Below, one piece after another: positions 7,440-14,596 of a stretch of 19,555 nt of DNA. A model generated the notes under the pieces. It was given only the letters and a program-made list of their open reading frames with translations. It did no database searches and was not told the origin of the DNA. Origin of the DNA: an uncultured Granulosicoccaceae bacterium (GTDB lineage Bacteria > Pseudomonadota > Gammaproteobacteria > Granulosicoccales > Granulosicoccaceae); contig CALFBL010000159.1 in the NCBI GenBank assembly GCA_937951695.1, positions 1-19,555 of the forward strand, given 5' to 3'. Both the position numbers and the translations under genes were made by a program. Within the stretch, counting starts at the first letter, position 1. Each line of letters opens with the position of its first letter.

Positions 7440-8213
7440 ATGTTCTCTTCACGCCTTTACGGTGGCACTGTATTCCATCGCCGAGTCAGGCCTCGGGTGC
7501 ATCAGTTGCAATACCGAGTTTTTTCGATGTTGATCGATCTGGATGAACTCCCAGTGCTTCATCGTCGGTTGCACGGATTTTCCTGGAATCGGTTCAACGT
7601 GCTGAGCGTACATGATAAAGACTTTGGGATCGATGAATCACGTGGCCTAAGGGGCGGCGTGGAAGATGCGCTGCTTGCCAATGGAATCACCGAAAAGCCA
7701 GCCAAGTTGTTTCTTTCCTGCTACCCGAGGGTATTTGGATACGCCTTCAATCCGCTCAGTGTGTACTACTGCTCGCGCGATGACGGCGTCGTGTTTGCGA
7801 TCATTTACGAAGTACACAATACGTTTGGAGAGCGGCACGTTTACGTTTTGCCGGTACCTAAGCCGTCGAATTGGATCCAGCAAACTTCCGAAAAAGCCTT
7901 ATTCGTGTCACCTTTTACGCATATGAGTATGCAGTATCGGTTCCGCTTAAATGTACCCGGGGACACGCAGATCATAGCGATTCGTCTTCACGATGAGCAA
8001 GGTCTGGTGCTAACGGCAAGCTACGCCGCGAAGCAGATTCCGCTATCGGCAAAAGCCTTAGCGAGTCAAGTGCTGAAGATGCCGCTGCTGAGCCTGAAGG
8101 TGATTTCTGGAATCCATTGGGAGGCGGTGCGGTTGTGGCTGAAACGAGTGCCTTGGTTCAGTCATGTACCCAAAACCATCCCGCCCCCGCCGTTGACAAA
8201 AACTGAACGATAA
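7440..8213 (+). CDS. DUF1365 family protein
   Basis: A 257-residue DUF1365 protein. Typical marks are SRLYGGTVFHRRVRP at the N-terminus (4-18), YRVFSMLIDLDEL, then FLSCYPRVFGYAFNPLSVYYC and the EVHNTFGERHVYVLP region. These proteins nearly always lie between a COG2907 oxidoreductase and a Cfa-type methyltransferase, as here. The biochemical activity is not known to me; a role in acyl-chain modification is inferred from neighbourhood. The start at 7440 is chosen because the family begins at this Met and it lies 5 bases after the preceding stop; the open frame extends into the upstream gene, but that part is overlap. The TAA at 8211 is 2 bases from the next ATG, so the three genes are clearly one operon. 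Confidence 0.9.
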   Translation: MFSSRLYGGTVFHRRVRPRVHQLQYRVFSMLIDLDELPVLHRRLHGFSWNRFNVLSVHDKDFGIDESRGLRGGVEDALLANGITEKPAKLFLSCYPRVFGYAFNPLSVYYCSRDDGVVFAIIYEVHNTFGERHVYVLPVPKPSNWIQQTSEKALFVSPFTHMSMQYRFRLNVPGDTQIIAIRLHDEQGLVLTASYAAKQIPLSAKALASQVLKMPLLSLKVISGIHWEAVRLWLKRVPWFSHVPKTIPPPPLTKTER

Positions 8214-8215
8214 AT

Positions 8216-9472
8216 ATGTCTGAACGTCAAAATAATGGAGTGGGTGAGCTTGTCAATTCTGGTTCGCCTGTGAAAGAAGCGCTGGGTAATTTCATTGCAA
8301 AACGCTTTGAGTCGTTTCTTGCGGGCGTCTCAGACGGGCAACTTGCGCTAACGTGGCCGGGGGGGGTGACCACCTACCACGGTACGCGCAGTGATGAGTT
8401 CAGCAAGAATGCGTCGGTATTACTGCACAATCTACAGCCCATACGTCGTCTTGCCAGCAGTGGCGCCATCGGCTTCGCTGAGTCGTACATGGACGGTGAA
8501 TGGTCGACCGACAGCTTATTGAATCTGTTTCATCTTTTTATGCGCAACGAAACCTCGGTGTACTCAGCGACCACAGGATCGTATCGAAGCCGATCCGCAC
8601 GCTTAATAAAGCATTGGCAAAATCGAAATTCAAAAGTGGGAAGCCAGAGAAACATCGCCTATCACTATGATTTGGGAAATGCCTTTTACCAGCTTTGGCT
8701 CGATGACAGCATGACGTACTCATCAGGCTGGTACGAAAGCGGTGAAGAGACTCTGGCGCTTGCTCAGAAAAAAAAGATGGCGAAAATCCATGAATTGATG
8801 AAGCCCGATCCTGGCGGCCGGGTTCTCGAAGTAGGCTGTGGATGGGGTGGGCTGGCTCGGTATATGGCGACCCATGCCTCGGTCAATGTGGAGGGTATCT
8901 CGCTGTCCAAAGAGCAATTGCAGTATGCGGTGGAGCACAATGCAATATCCGCTGATGGCGATTCGGGGTCGACCGACTTTCGGTTTCAGGATTACCGTGA
9001 AGTCAACGATACCTACGATCATATTATGTCTATCGAGATGTTTGAAGCGGTGGGCGAGCAATACTGGGAAACTTATTTTCAGCAGTTGCATTGCCTGTTA
9101 AAGCCTAATGGCTCAGCGGTGCTTCAGGTGATTACATTGGAAGAATCACGGTTTGATAAATACCGTAAACAACCTGATTTCATCCAACGATATATTTTTC
9201 CTGGCGGCATGTTGCCTACTCGTAAGCGTTTATTTGCATTAGCCAGCAGCGCAGGTTTCGCAATAGAGCACGCTCACTGGTTTGGTCAAAGCTACGCCAA
9301 GACGCTGGCTGACTGGAGATCAGTGTTTGAAACTGAACAAAGAAACATTCTGGCGCAGGGCTTCGACGAGCGTTTTTTGCGCATGTGGCGATACTATCTG
9401 GTCTATTGCCAGACGGGCTTTACTTTTGGCACCACCGACGTGGGATTGTTGAGGCTGGTAAAGCGGACTTGA
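8216..9472 (+). CDS. Cyclopropane-fatty-acid-synthase-family SAM methyltransferase
   Basis: A 418-residue class I SAM methyltransferase of the Cfa family, which acts on unsaturated acyl chains of membrane phospholipids. The SAM motif is VLEVGCGWGG (203-212), preceded by AYHYDLGNAFYQLWLDDSMTY. Against E. coli Cfa recalled from memory, the bicarbonate site is partly lost: Cys139 aligns with Ser170 (YSSGW) and His266 with Gln304 (VLQVIT), while Glu239 and Tyr317 are kept as Glu277 and Tyr360. Bicarbonate is the base that helps close the cyclopropane ring, so this enzyme may stop at a methylated alkene, as the furan-fatty-acid methylases of R. sphaeroides do. That is inference. It is third in the ECF-driven operon. 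No strong terminator follows. Confidence 0.92.
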   Translation: MSERQNNGVGELVNSGSPVKEALGNFIAKRFESFLAGVSDGQLALTWPGGVTTYHGTRSDEFSKNASVLLHNLQPIRRLASSGAIGFAESYMDGEWSTDSLLNLFHLFMRNETSVYSATTGSYRSRSARLIKHWQNRNSKVGSQRNIAYHYDLGNAFYQLWLDDSMTYSSGWYESGEETLALAQKKKMAKIHELMKPDPGGRVLEVGCGWGGLARYMATHASVNVEGISLSKEQLQYAVEHNAISADGDSGSTDFRFQDYREVNDTYDHIMSIEMFEAVGEQYWETYFQQLHCLLKPNGSAVLQVITLEESRFDKYRKQPDFIQRYIFPGGMLPTRKRLFALASSAGFAIEHAHWFGQSYAKTLADWRSVFETEQRNILAQGFDERFLRMWRYYLVYCQTGFTFGTTDVGLLRLVKRT

Positions 9473-9533
9473 ACTGGTCCGGGCTCGGGGCTCTGTATTT
9501 TTCTACGCGTCGACAGAAGAAGACTGTCGGTGA

Positions 9534-9561
9534 TGATCTTGCTGGGAGCTCATCACGTAGT
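9534..9561 (+). promoter_or_regulatory. RpoE-type (ECF11) promoter of the DUF3833 gene
   Basis: TGATCT (9534-9539), 16 bases, CGTAGT (9556-9561), the same layout as the sites at 5938-5965 and 6015-6042. It lies in the 179-bp gap after the Cfa-like gene. A small hairpin, CGACAG/CTGTCG at 9511-9529, sits just before it. The leader to the start codon would be about 80-105 bases. Confidence 0.65.
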
Positions 9562-9651
9562 AAGGCGTAACTGTTTCGGCACGCTGACCTGTTTTGACAG
9601 GATTGGTGGGCCAGGTACCTGCCGCGCGTAGATGTATGAGGGCGCACGTGG

Positions 9652-10140
9652 ATGAGTGGTGAACTATCTAGAATGAACAAACCAGAGTTCGATTTTATCT
9701 CCTATTTTAAGGGACACAGACGAGCATCGGGGTGGTTTTCAGACCGATGCGGCAACGTTCGGCGTCATTTCAGTGGAGACTTCGTTGGCACTGTAAACGA
9801 ACTTGGCGATTTTGTTTTAGACGAATCACTGGTCTATTCCGATGGTTTGACCGAGCACCGAATCTGGACGGTTCAGGTCTCCGATTCGGGAGACTTCAGG
9901 GCTGAGTCTGATTCTCTTATTGGTCCAGCTGTTGGGGCAATACGCGGCAATGTCTTAAACATGCGATACGACATGAACGTTCTGCTAGCGCCCGAGAAAA
10001 CACGGACTTTTTCGATGGATGACTTCATGTACCTGCAACCAGATGGCAGCTTGCACAACATCACCTACGTGAGGAAGTTTGGTATTCGAATTGGAACGGT
10101 TTCCACGCAGTATTTCAGGCCAGCCGTTGAAGACACCTAA
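9652..10140 (+). CDS. DUF3833 family protein without a signal peptide
   Basis: A 162-residue DUF3833 protein. Conserved features are YFKGHRRASGWFSDRCGNVRR (split by a turn), LDESLVYSDGLTEHRIWTV, the GPAVGAIRGN turn, and the ending DDFMYLQPDG with KFGIRIGTV. Function is unknown; a lipocalin-like barrel has been my reading of the family pattern. DUF3833 genes recur in ECF11 RpoE-ChrR clusters. Members I recall are lipoproteins with an N-terminal Cys, whereas this one begins directly at the domain and a stop codon lies four codons upstream of ATG 9652, so no signal can be added. ATG 9673 is an alternative start (155 residues). It has its own ECF-type promoter and converges with the SDR gene. Confidence 0.85.
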   Translation: MSGELSRMNKPEFDFISYFKGHRRASGWFSDRCGNVRRHFSGDFVGTVNELGDFVLDESLVYSDGLTEHRIWTVQVSDSGDFRAESDSLIGPAVGAIRGNVLNMRYDMNVLLAPEKTRTFSMDDFMYLQPDGSLHNITYVRKFGIRIGTVSTQYFRPAVEDT

Positions 10141-10211
10141 CAAGCCAAATCGAGATGTGTCGCAGGTTCGCGTTTAGTGGCACGCCCGCTGACTGTGCAC
10201 ACGGGTTCGCG

Positions 10212-10949
10212 TTACAGCTTCGCGGTGAGTCGAAGATACAGGGCGTATGGCAACAATCGCAGCACCTTTAACCACAGGGTGAATCGTTTCGGGAAGTGAA
10301 CCTCAAAGCCATTGCCGTCTAGACCTCGAACGATCCGTCTTGCAGCGTCTTCAGGCTCTATGATAAAGGGCATCTTGAAAGAGTTTTTGTCAGTTAAGGG
10401 TGATTTGACAAACCCCGGGCTGATGAGTCGAATATCGACGCCAACTGCTTTGCATTCTGGTTGTAACGATTCAGCAAGATTAATCAATGCCGCCTTACTT
10501 GAGCCGTAGGCTGCCGCCCTCGGTAATCCAGTGTACCCTGAAACAGAAGAGACAATCGCTATCTGGCCATTGTTACTCTGGCGCATACCAGGCAATAGGG
10601 CTAAAAGGCACCGCACGACGCCATGCAGATTGACATCATACGTTGAAGTGAAATGCTCAAGATGAATATCATCAAGCCCAATTGGATCGTAAAAACCGGC
10701 GCTAAGCACGGCTTTATCGATGGGTGCGTTCGATTCAATTTGAGTAACGGCGGCTAATACTGAATCGTTATCGGTGATGTCGCAAGGTAACGCATGGATG
10801 TCACCTGACAGGGTAGTGGATTCTGCCGCTAAGGCCTGCAATTTTTCTTCACTTCGCGCGCTAGCGTAAACGGTGTAGCCGGTGCTGGCGTACTCTTTTG
10901 CCAGTGCGGCCCCGATGCCGGAACTCGCGCCTACGATCCAGATAATCAT
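10212..10949 (-). CDS. Short-chain dehydrogenase/reductase (SDR)
   Basis: A 245-residue classical SDR. The cofactor loop is GASSGIG (7-13); Asn107 lies in YDVNLHG; the catalytic set is Ser135, Tyr148 and Lys152 (YGSSK). The usual NNAG is LSAG (82-85). The C-terminus after residue 215 (FTLWLKVLRLLPYALYLRL) is hydrophobic and basic and may rest on the membrane, suiting a lipid substrate. SDRs of this kind sit in ECF11 clusters, for example the R. sphaeroides RpoE regulon. The substrate is not known. The start codon overlaps the stop of the DUF6134-like gene (ATGA), so the two are one minus-strand operon, with an ECF-type promoter ahead of the first gene. It converges with DUF3833 across 71 bp. 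Confidence 0.9.
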   Translation of the reverse strand: MIIWIVGASSGIGAALAKEYASTGYTVYASARSEEKLQALAAESTTLSGDIHALPCDITDNDSVLAAVTQIESNAPIDKAVLSAGFYDPIGLDDIHLEHFTSTYDVNLHGVVRCLLALLPGMRQSNNGQIAIVSSVSGYTGLPRAAAYGSSKAALINLAESLQPECKAVGVDIRLISPGFVKSPLTDKNSFKMPFIIEPEDAARRIVRGLDGNGFEVHFPKRFTLWLKVLRLLPYALYLRLTAKL

Positions 10950-11587
10950 GGATTCATCCTCAGAGGGTCAGCCGTGTATTTTATGGTGCTGCCATCATCG
11001 CCTTTAATCTGCATTTGCACACATCGATTCTGCTCGTCGTACCAGACCTCGGTCTGGGGATCGCCGCTGTAGCGATAGTGGGCGGCGGATATCAAGTCGT
11101 GGCCTGCGCTCAATGTGTCAGTACCGACAGTCTCAATCGTGACTTGGTTAACTTTGCCGGGTCTCGTGTTGCAGATTTCGTTAGCATTCAACCCCGCGGG
11201 GTTCCAGTGATTGCTGGAAAATTTGGTCGTTTGCACCTGTTTCTCAGTCAGTTCGACTCGAGTAACATTCCCGCCTTGATCGGTACGAGCGGTAACGTTT
11301 ACTAATTTTTTGTCCCGCCATTGTTCTGTGGATACGTCATTGAAACGGTAAACTGGGACCTTGAGTACAGTCACTTTTATGTTTGATTCGACAGAGACTC
11401 TGAGACGCTCTGCGTTGCTTGAAAATGTCATCACATGAGTTCCAATGCGTTTGCCTTTTCGCGTAATCGTGTATCGCGTCTCTTGCGGGTAAAGCGCGGC
11501 TTGCTCGCGGGCTGGCAAGACATCACTTTGAACTTGAGCATCGCCTGCCATAGGGACACTCAAACCCAATGATGCTGTAAAAAGCAA
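10946..11587 (-). CDS. Exported DUF6134-like protein with disrupted 5' end
   Basis: A protein of about 213 residues whose frame begins at a TTG (11587). Beta-rich segments with ETRYTITRKGKRIGTHVMTF and the ending YDEQNRCVQMQIKGDDGSTIKY suggest the DUF6134 family; I am moderately sure. The first residues form the second half of a signal peptide (AALLFTASLGLSVPMAGDA). In the same frame the sequence continues upstream through 12 more sense codons to ATG AAA TGA at 11632-11624: a start, one Lys and a stop. With a sense codon in place of TGA the result would be a normal MKxKPAT signal peptide. Either translation starts at TTG, or the gene carries a nonsense mutation, or a base was misread. It is coupled to the SDR gene by ATGA, and an ECF-type promoter lies upstream. 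Confidence 0.6.
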   Translation of the reverse strand: MLFTASLGLSVPMAGDAQVQSDVLPAREQAALYPQETRYTITRKGKRIGTHVMTFSSNAERLRVSVESNIKVTVLKVPVYRFNDVSTEQWRDKKLVNVTARTDQGGNVTRVELTEKQVQTTKFSSNHWNPAGLNANEICNTRPGKVNQVTIETVGTDTLSAGHDLISAAHYRYSGDPQTEVWYDEQNRCVQMQIKGDDGSTIKYTADPLRMNP

Positions 11588-11639
11588 AGCTGCGGGTGTT
11601 ACAGCTACACATGTTGCTGGTTTTCATTTCATACTCGTT

Positions 11640-11666
11640 GCTACGCCTTGGGCTGAAATCGGATCA
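11640..11666 (-). promoter_or_regulatory. RpoE-type (ECF11) promoter of the DUF6134-SDR operon
   Basis: On the minus strand TGATCC (11666-11661), 15 bases, CGTAGC (11645-11640). The spacer is one base shorter than in the other three sites of the cluster. Transcription would start close to the ATG at 11632, so that ATG-AAA-TGA would be almost leaderless. Confidence 0.6.
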
Positions 11667-11693
11667 TTTTAAGAGGCCCGCACAGCCGAAGCG

Positions 11694-13814
11694 CTACGGC
11701 AGACGCTGTTGAATGAGTTGTGTGAGGTGCTTTGCGTTCTTTACGTTAGGAAATTGCCATGTTGATACCGCTTCAGCGCCACCTGCGCGTCTTATCACTG
11801 GCCCCCAGCTATCATGCAAAGATGAATCCCCTCGGCGCCAAAGTTCAATGCGTTGTGCGTCGTTTTGCTCTAACGCATCGGTTGTCGGTGGAGGTTGGCG
11901 CAGCGTGTCAGGGTGGGTGGGTTTTGTCAGCTGCTCCAAAGTGGCCGAGTTAAAGGGTGTCTCACCGTATAGGAGGTCCAGCCAAACAGGCTGAACCTGC
12001 TTGAGTGTTTTGAGTGCTTGCACTGTGTCCAACAACTGAGCGTTGGCCATGCATAAGTTGGTCGCGTATTCACCGCTGGTATCGGTGGCCATCGCTACCG
12101 TTACGGCTCGCTGACCACTTCGTGGATTAAGACGAAAACCCCACTGCATAGGCCGGTAACCCGCATGTAACCAGAAGTTCAGTCCTTTGTGGGTTGCACC
12201 AAACGTCGCACCGATGATATCGGGGGCGGCAAGATCCGGCGAGTGATGAGGAGCTTGCGCTACAAAGTTCAGTAAGCGTGTACCTAAACCACGCTGCTGT
12301 AATTCGGGATGTACCGCAATGCGAATTACTCGCCAGTGCCTTGCGCGCAAGATAGGCTCAGCGCGACACTGTTGATACAGCAGCACCGGCAGACGCTGAT
12401 GAGCGGGGCGTCGAGTGTTGCAGATAATTCCGGTGACTTCATCCTGCGGTAACGCACCCTCCTGAGCAATCAAGGCCGCCGCTGTGATTTGCCCGTCGAT
12501 ACTCTGCACGAGCACACTCAGCCGGCTTTGATTCAGCAGGTGTTTCAAGTCTCGCGAGCTGGTTTGGTAATGGGCTTGTAAGAGCAGGCCAAATACGGAT
12601 TTCAGTAATGCTGCGTCGTTGAGCAGCTGCTGTGAGGTGAGGCGTTCGTGGCGGATGTCGTTGAATGGGTGTTCAGAAGAAGGATTTATGAATGGTGGCT
12701 TGTTTTCCAGGGCTGGGTTGTTGAGTGAATCAAGGCAGAGCAGGTCATTACACATCGCCTCCAGCTTATCGCCTGCAGGCCAACGAACGGGATGAGTTAA
12801 GGTGTGGAACCGGGTTTGGATAGCTGCTTGACCATCCCGCGCAACCGATGCGCTGAATACCAAGCTTAAAGCGCGGCCCGATCCCTCATAACCGTCCACC
12901 GTGCCGGCCATAATGGTGTGTTCATAGCGTTGGGTGAGTTGGCGTAAGACTGGGACGGGAATCGATCCTGCCTCATCGATAAACAAGTAAGAGCCGCGGT
13001 TTCGTAAGGCTTTATCGAGAGGCGTGAAACCGATATCCGCTTTATTGATGTGCTTGAGCACGGGTCGAACTTGATTTGGGTGGCTCGCGGTGAGGGTGAT
13101 AGATGGTGGCGTTGGCGCGGCACTGAGTCGAAAATAACGATCAATTAGCTGACCCAGCACCGCTGATTTGCCGCGACCGCGTCTAGCCAAAATAATGTCA
13201 AGTGTTCGATTCTCATGCCGTGTGTTGCTCAAAATAGCGGGAATCACAGCCTGTTGTTCGGCTTTCCACCTACTGATCCCGGGCGGAGCAACCGGCAGCG
13301 CCATTGTGCCAGCAGACGCTCTATCAGGTTCAAGCGAGTACAAGGTTGCACAGTCCGGCAACGTGGGGCAGGGCGTGAGGTAGCGGCGAAGGCCGCGCTT
13401 TAAATGCTGTTCATAGGGGCTTGCGCCCGGAATCAAGCGTGTACCGTTCGGCAATAAGAGTATCAGTAACCCCGGGGTGCGCACCGCTCCACACGCAGCG
13501 CCGAGTACATTGTCAGGCCAATTGCCTGTGCCATCAATTACCAGCGCGGAAAATTCATTGCCCAGCAACTGTCGGATCTGGTCAGTTTCATCCGCACTCG
13601 TGCGCCGGTCGGGGACCACGTGAGTATCCACACCCAATACGGCTCGTATCGAGTCCAATACCGCGTCAAAAAGGAAGTTATTATCGTATAGTGTCGGCCC
13701 AGCGGCTGAAATTGGGACGCAGAGCACATTTCGGCGGTGGCATTGCACATCTGTAAGGGATGAATGTGCCTTATATTTGACTAATAGTGCCTTGAATTCA
13801 TCAATTTCTTGCAT
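11694..13814 (-). CDS. tmcA: tRNA(Met) cytidine acetyltransferase TmcA
   Basis: A protein of about 706 residues that forms N4-acetylcytidine at the wobble base of elongator tRNA-Met using ATP (or GTP) and acetyl-CoA. Numbering from the GTG at 13823: an N-terminal DUF1726-like domain (1-170), the RNA-helicase-like module with Walker A ARRGRGKSA (213-221) and LFIDEAGSIP (280-289), then a GNAT domain with IRIAVHPELQQRGLGTRLL and the FGATHKGLNFWLHAGY block, and a C-terminal tRNA-binding tail. E. coli TmcA has 671 residues. I prefer ATG 13814 over GTG 13823 because GAG lies 8 bases before it. It is minus strand, upstream of the DUF6134-SDR operon but separated from it by an ECF promoter, so probably independent. 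Confidence 0.93.
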   Translation of the reverse strand: MQEIDEFKALLVKYKAHSSLTDVQCHRRNVLCVPISAAGPTLYDNNFLFDAVLDSIRAVLGVDTHVVPDRRTSADETDQIRQLLGNEFSALVIDGTGNWPDNVLGAACGAVRTPGLLILLLPNGTRLIPGASPYEQHLKRGLRRYLTPCPTLPDCATLYSLEPDRASAGTMALPVAPPGISRWKAEQQAVIPAILSNTRHENRTLDIILARRGRGKSAVLGQLIDRYFRLSAAPTPPSITLTASHPNQVRPVLKHINKADIGFTPLDKALRNRGSYLFIDEAGSIPVPVLRQLTQRYEHTIMAGTVDGYEGSGRALSLVFSASVARDGQAAIQTRFHTLTHPVRWPAGDKLEAMCNDLLCLDSLNNPALENKPPFINPSSEHPFNDIRHERLTSQQLLNDAALLKSVFGLLLQAHYQTSSRDLKHLLNQSRLSVLVQSIDGQITAAALIAQEGALPQDEVTGIICNTRRPAHQRLPVLLYQQCRAEPILRARHWRVIRIAVHPELQQRGLGTRLLNFVAQAPHHSPDLAAPDIIGATFGATHKGLNFWLHAGYRPMQWGFRLNPRSGQRAVTVAMATDTSGEYATNLCMANAQLLDTVQALKTLKQVQPVWLDLLYGETPFNSATLEQLTKPTHPDTLRQPPPTTDALEQNDAQRIELWRRGDSSLHDSWGPVIRRAGGAEAVSTWQFPNVKNAKHLTQLIQQRLP

Positions 13815-14250
13815 CAACGTCACTCAGTTGTGTATTTACGCTCGTTATACTGGTGTTCGAACGCAGCCAATGGTTGTTTTCGTCAAACCTCCTCCAAGTG
13901 GTATTTTTGCAAGGAGCACCGTTCGGCCAAGGATGGCTGATTTTTTTACCTAACCCCTCCCTGAAAAGTTCCACCGGCCTGTATCGCCCACTTTGTTCGC
14001 GCTTTCGTGTAGCTAACGCGATTCGGTGAGGGCACGTAACAGGTGCAAGCGGTAAAATTGACAAAAGCAAGAGACAGTTGGTTCGAAACAACGAGAAACT
14101 CCCTGTCTCGATGATCTCAATCACGGTATGCTTTGGTGTTGCGATTTGGTAAAGGGCCTCTGTCTGTTTGTCTGGTGCGCAAATATCAATTTTGCAATGC
14201 ACGTTGAATGGGTTGATTACTTGATGAATATCAGCGACTTATGATTGATA

Positions 14251-14259
14251 TGATATAAT
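14251..14259 (+). promoter_or_regulatory. Extended -10 promoter element
   Basis: TGATATAAT is a perfect extended -10 (TGN-TATAAT) on the plus strand. No good -35 hexamer stands 16-18 bases upstream, which extended -10 promoters can tolerate. It could start a transcript with a leader of about 330 bases to the fasciclin gene, or a separate small transcript. Confidence 0.4.
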
Positions 14260-14406
14260 TTGGGACGCATTAGACATCGGAAATGTGCGGAAGTTCATTG
14301 ATTATTTTCGCTGGGGCGGCAACAATTCAGGCACGAGTCAGCCGCCATTCCTTTACCCGCTCACAACCGAGCAATCGGTATTAAGGAGCTGAAGTAAGGG
14401 TGATTG

Positions 14407-14577
14407 GTGGGAAGCGCGTTGGCGGAGATTTACGAATTCAGGGCTGAACGTCGACATTGGATTTGGAATTTACTCAAATTAGGCTACGTTTTTATGATGG
14501 ATAAGTGGTGCAAGCCCGATTTCATTACCGCACGACCCATTGATTTGATGGCTGTAACAATTTCAGAATTTATTTAA
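14407..14577 (+). CDS. Possible small protein of 56 residues (weak)
   Basis: A GTG-started frame with AAGGG six bases upstream, a TGA two codons before the GTG, and a TAA at 14575, ending 19 bases before the fasciclin start. The predicted peptide is rich in aromatic residues (RRHWIWNLLK, then GYVFMMDKW). I recognise no family and there is no clear membrane segment. It may be chance; the spacing to the next gene and the ribosome-binding-like site are the only support. Confidence 0.2.
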   Translation: MGSALAEIYEFRAERRHWIWNLLKLGYVFMMDKWCKPDFITARPIDLMAVTISEFI

Positions 14578-14596
14578 CGGACGAGGATCTATTTTA

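Larger units (their letters stand above)
13824..14596. other. Gap of about 770 bp with no convincing gene
   Basis: No recognisable protein is encoded between tmcA and the fasciclin gene. A minus frame of 133 codons (14202-13801) overlaps the tmcA start, and a plus frame is also open from about 13844 to a TGA near 14028; neither resembles a family I know. Structures seen: an inverted repeat GAGACAG/CTGTCTC (14071-14077 and 14103-14109), a second one GGCGGC/GCCGCC (14315-14320 and 14341-14346), an extended -10 box at 14251-14259, and a short open frame at 14407-14577. Confidence 0.5.

Noticed and set aside
9511..9529. Hairpin CGACAG/CTGTCG after the Cfa-like gene, considered as a terminator
   Set aside because: Only six pairs and no T-run follows; the next bases are GTGATGATCT, which belong to the ECF-type promoter.
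10165..10213. Ten-base direct repeat GGTTCGCGTT at 10165-10174 and 10204-10213, considered as an attachment or regulatory repeat
   Set aside because: It lies between two convergent genes, the second copy runs into the SDR stop codon, and there is no mobile element nearby; chance is enough to explain it.
13801..14202. 133-codon minus-strand frame upstream of tmcA
   Set aside because: It overlaps the tmcA start, has no ribosome binding site I can see and no recognisable domain, and the opposite strand is equally open there.
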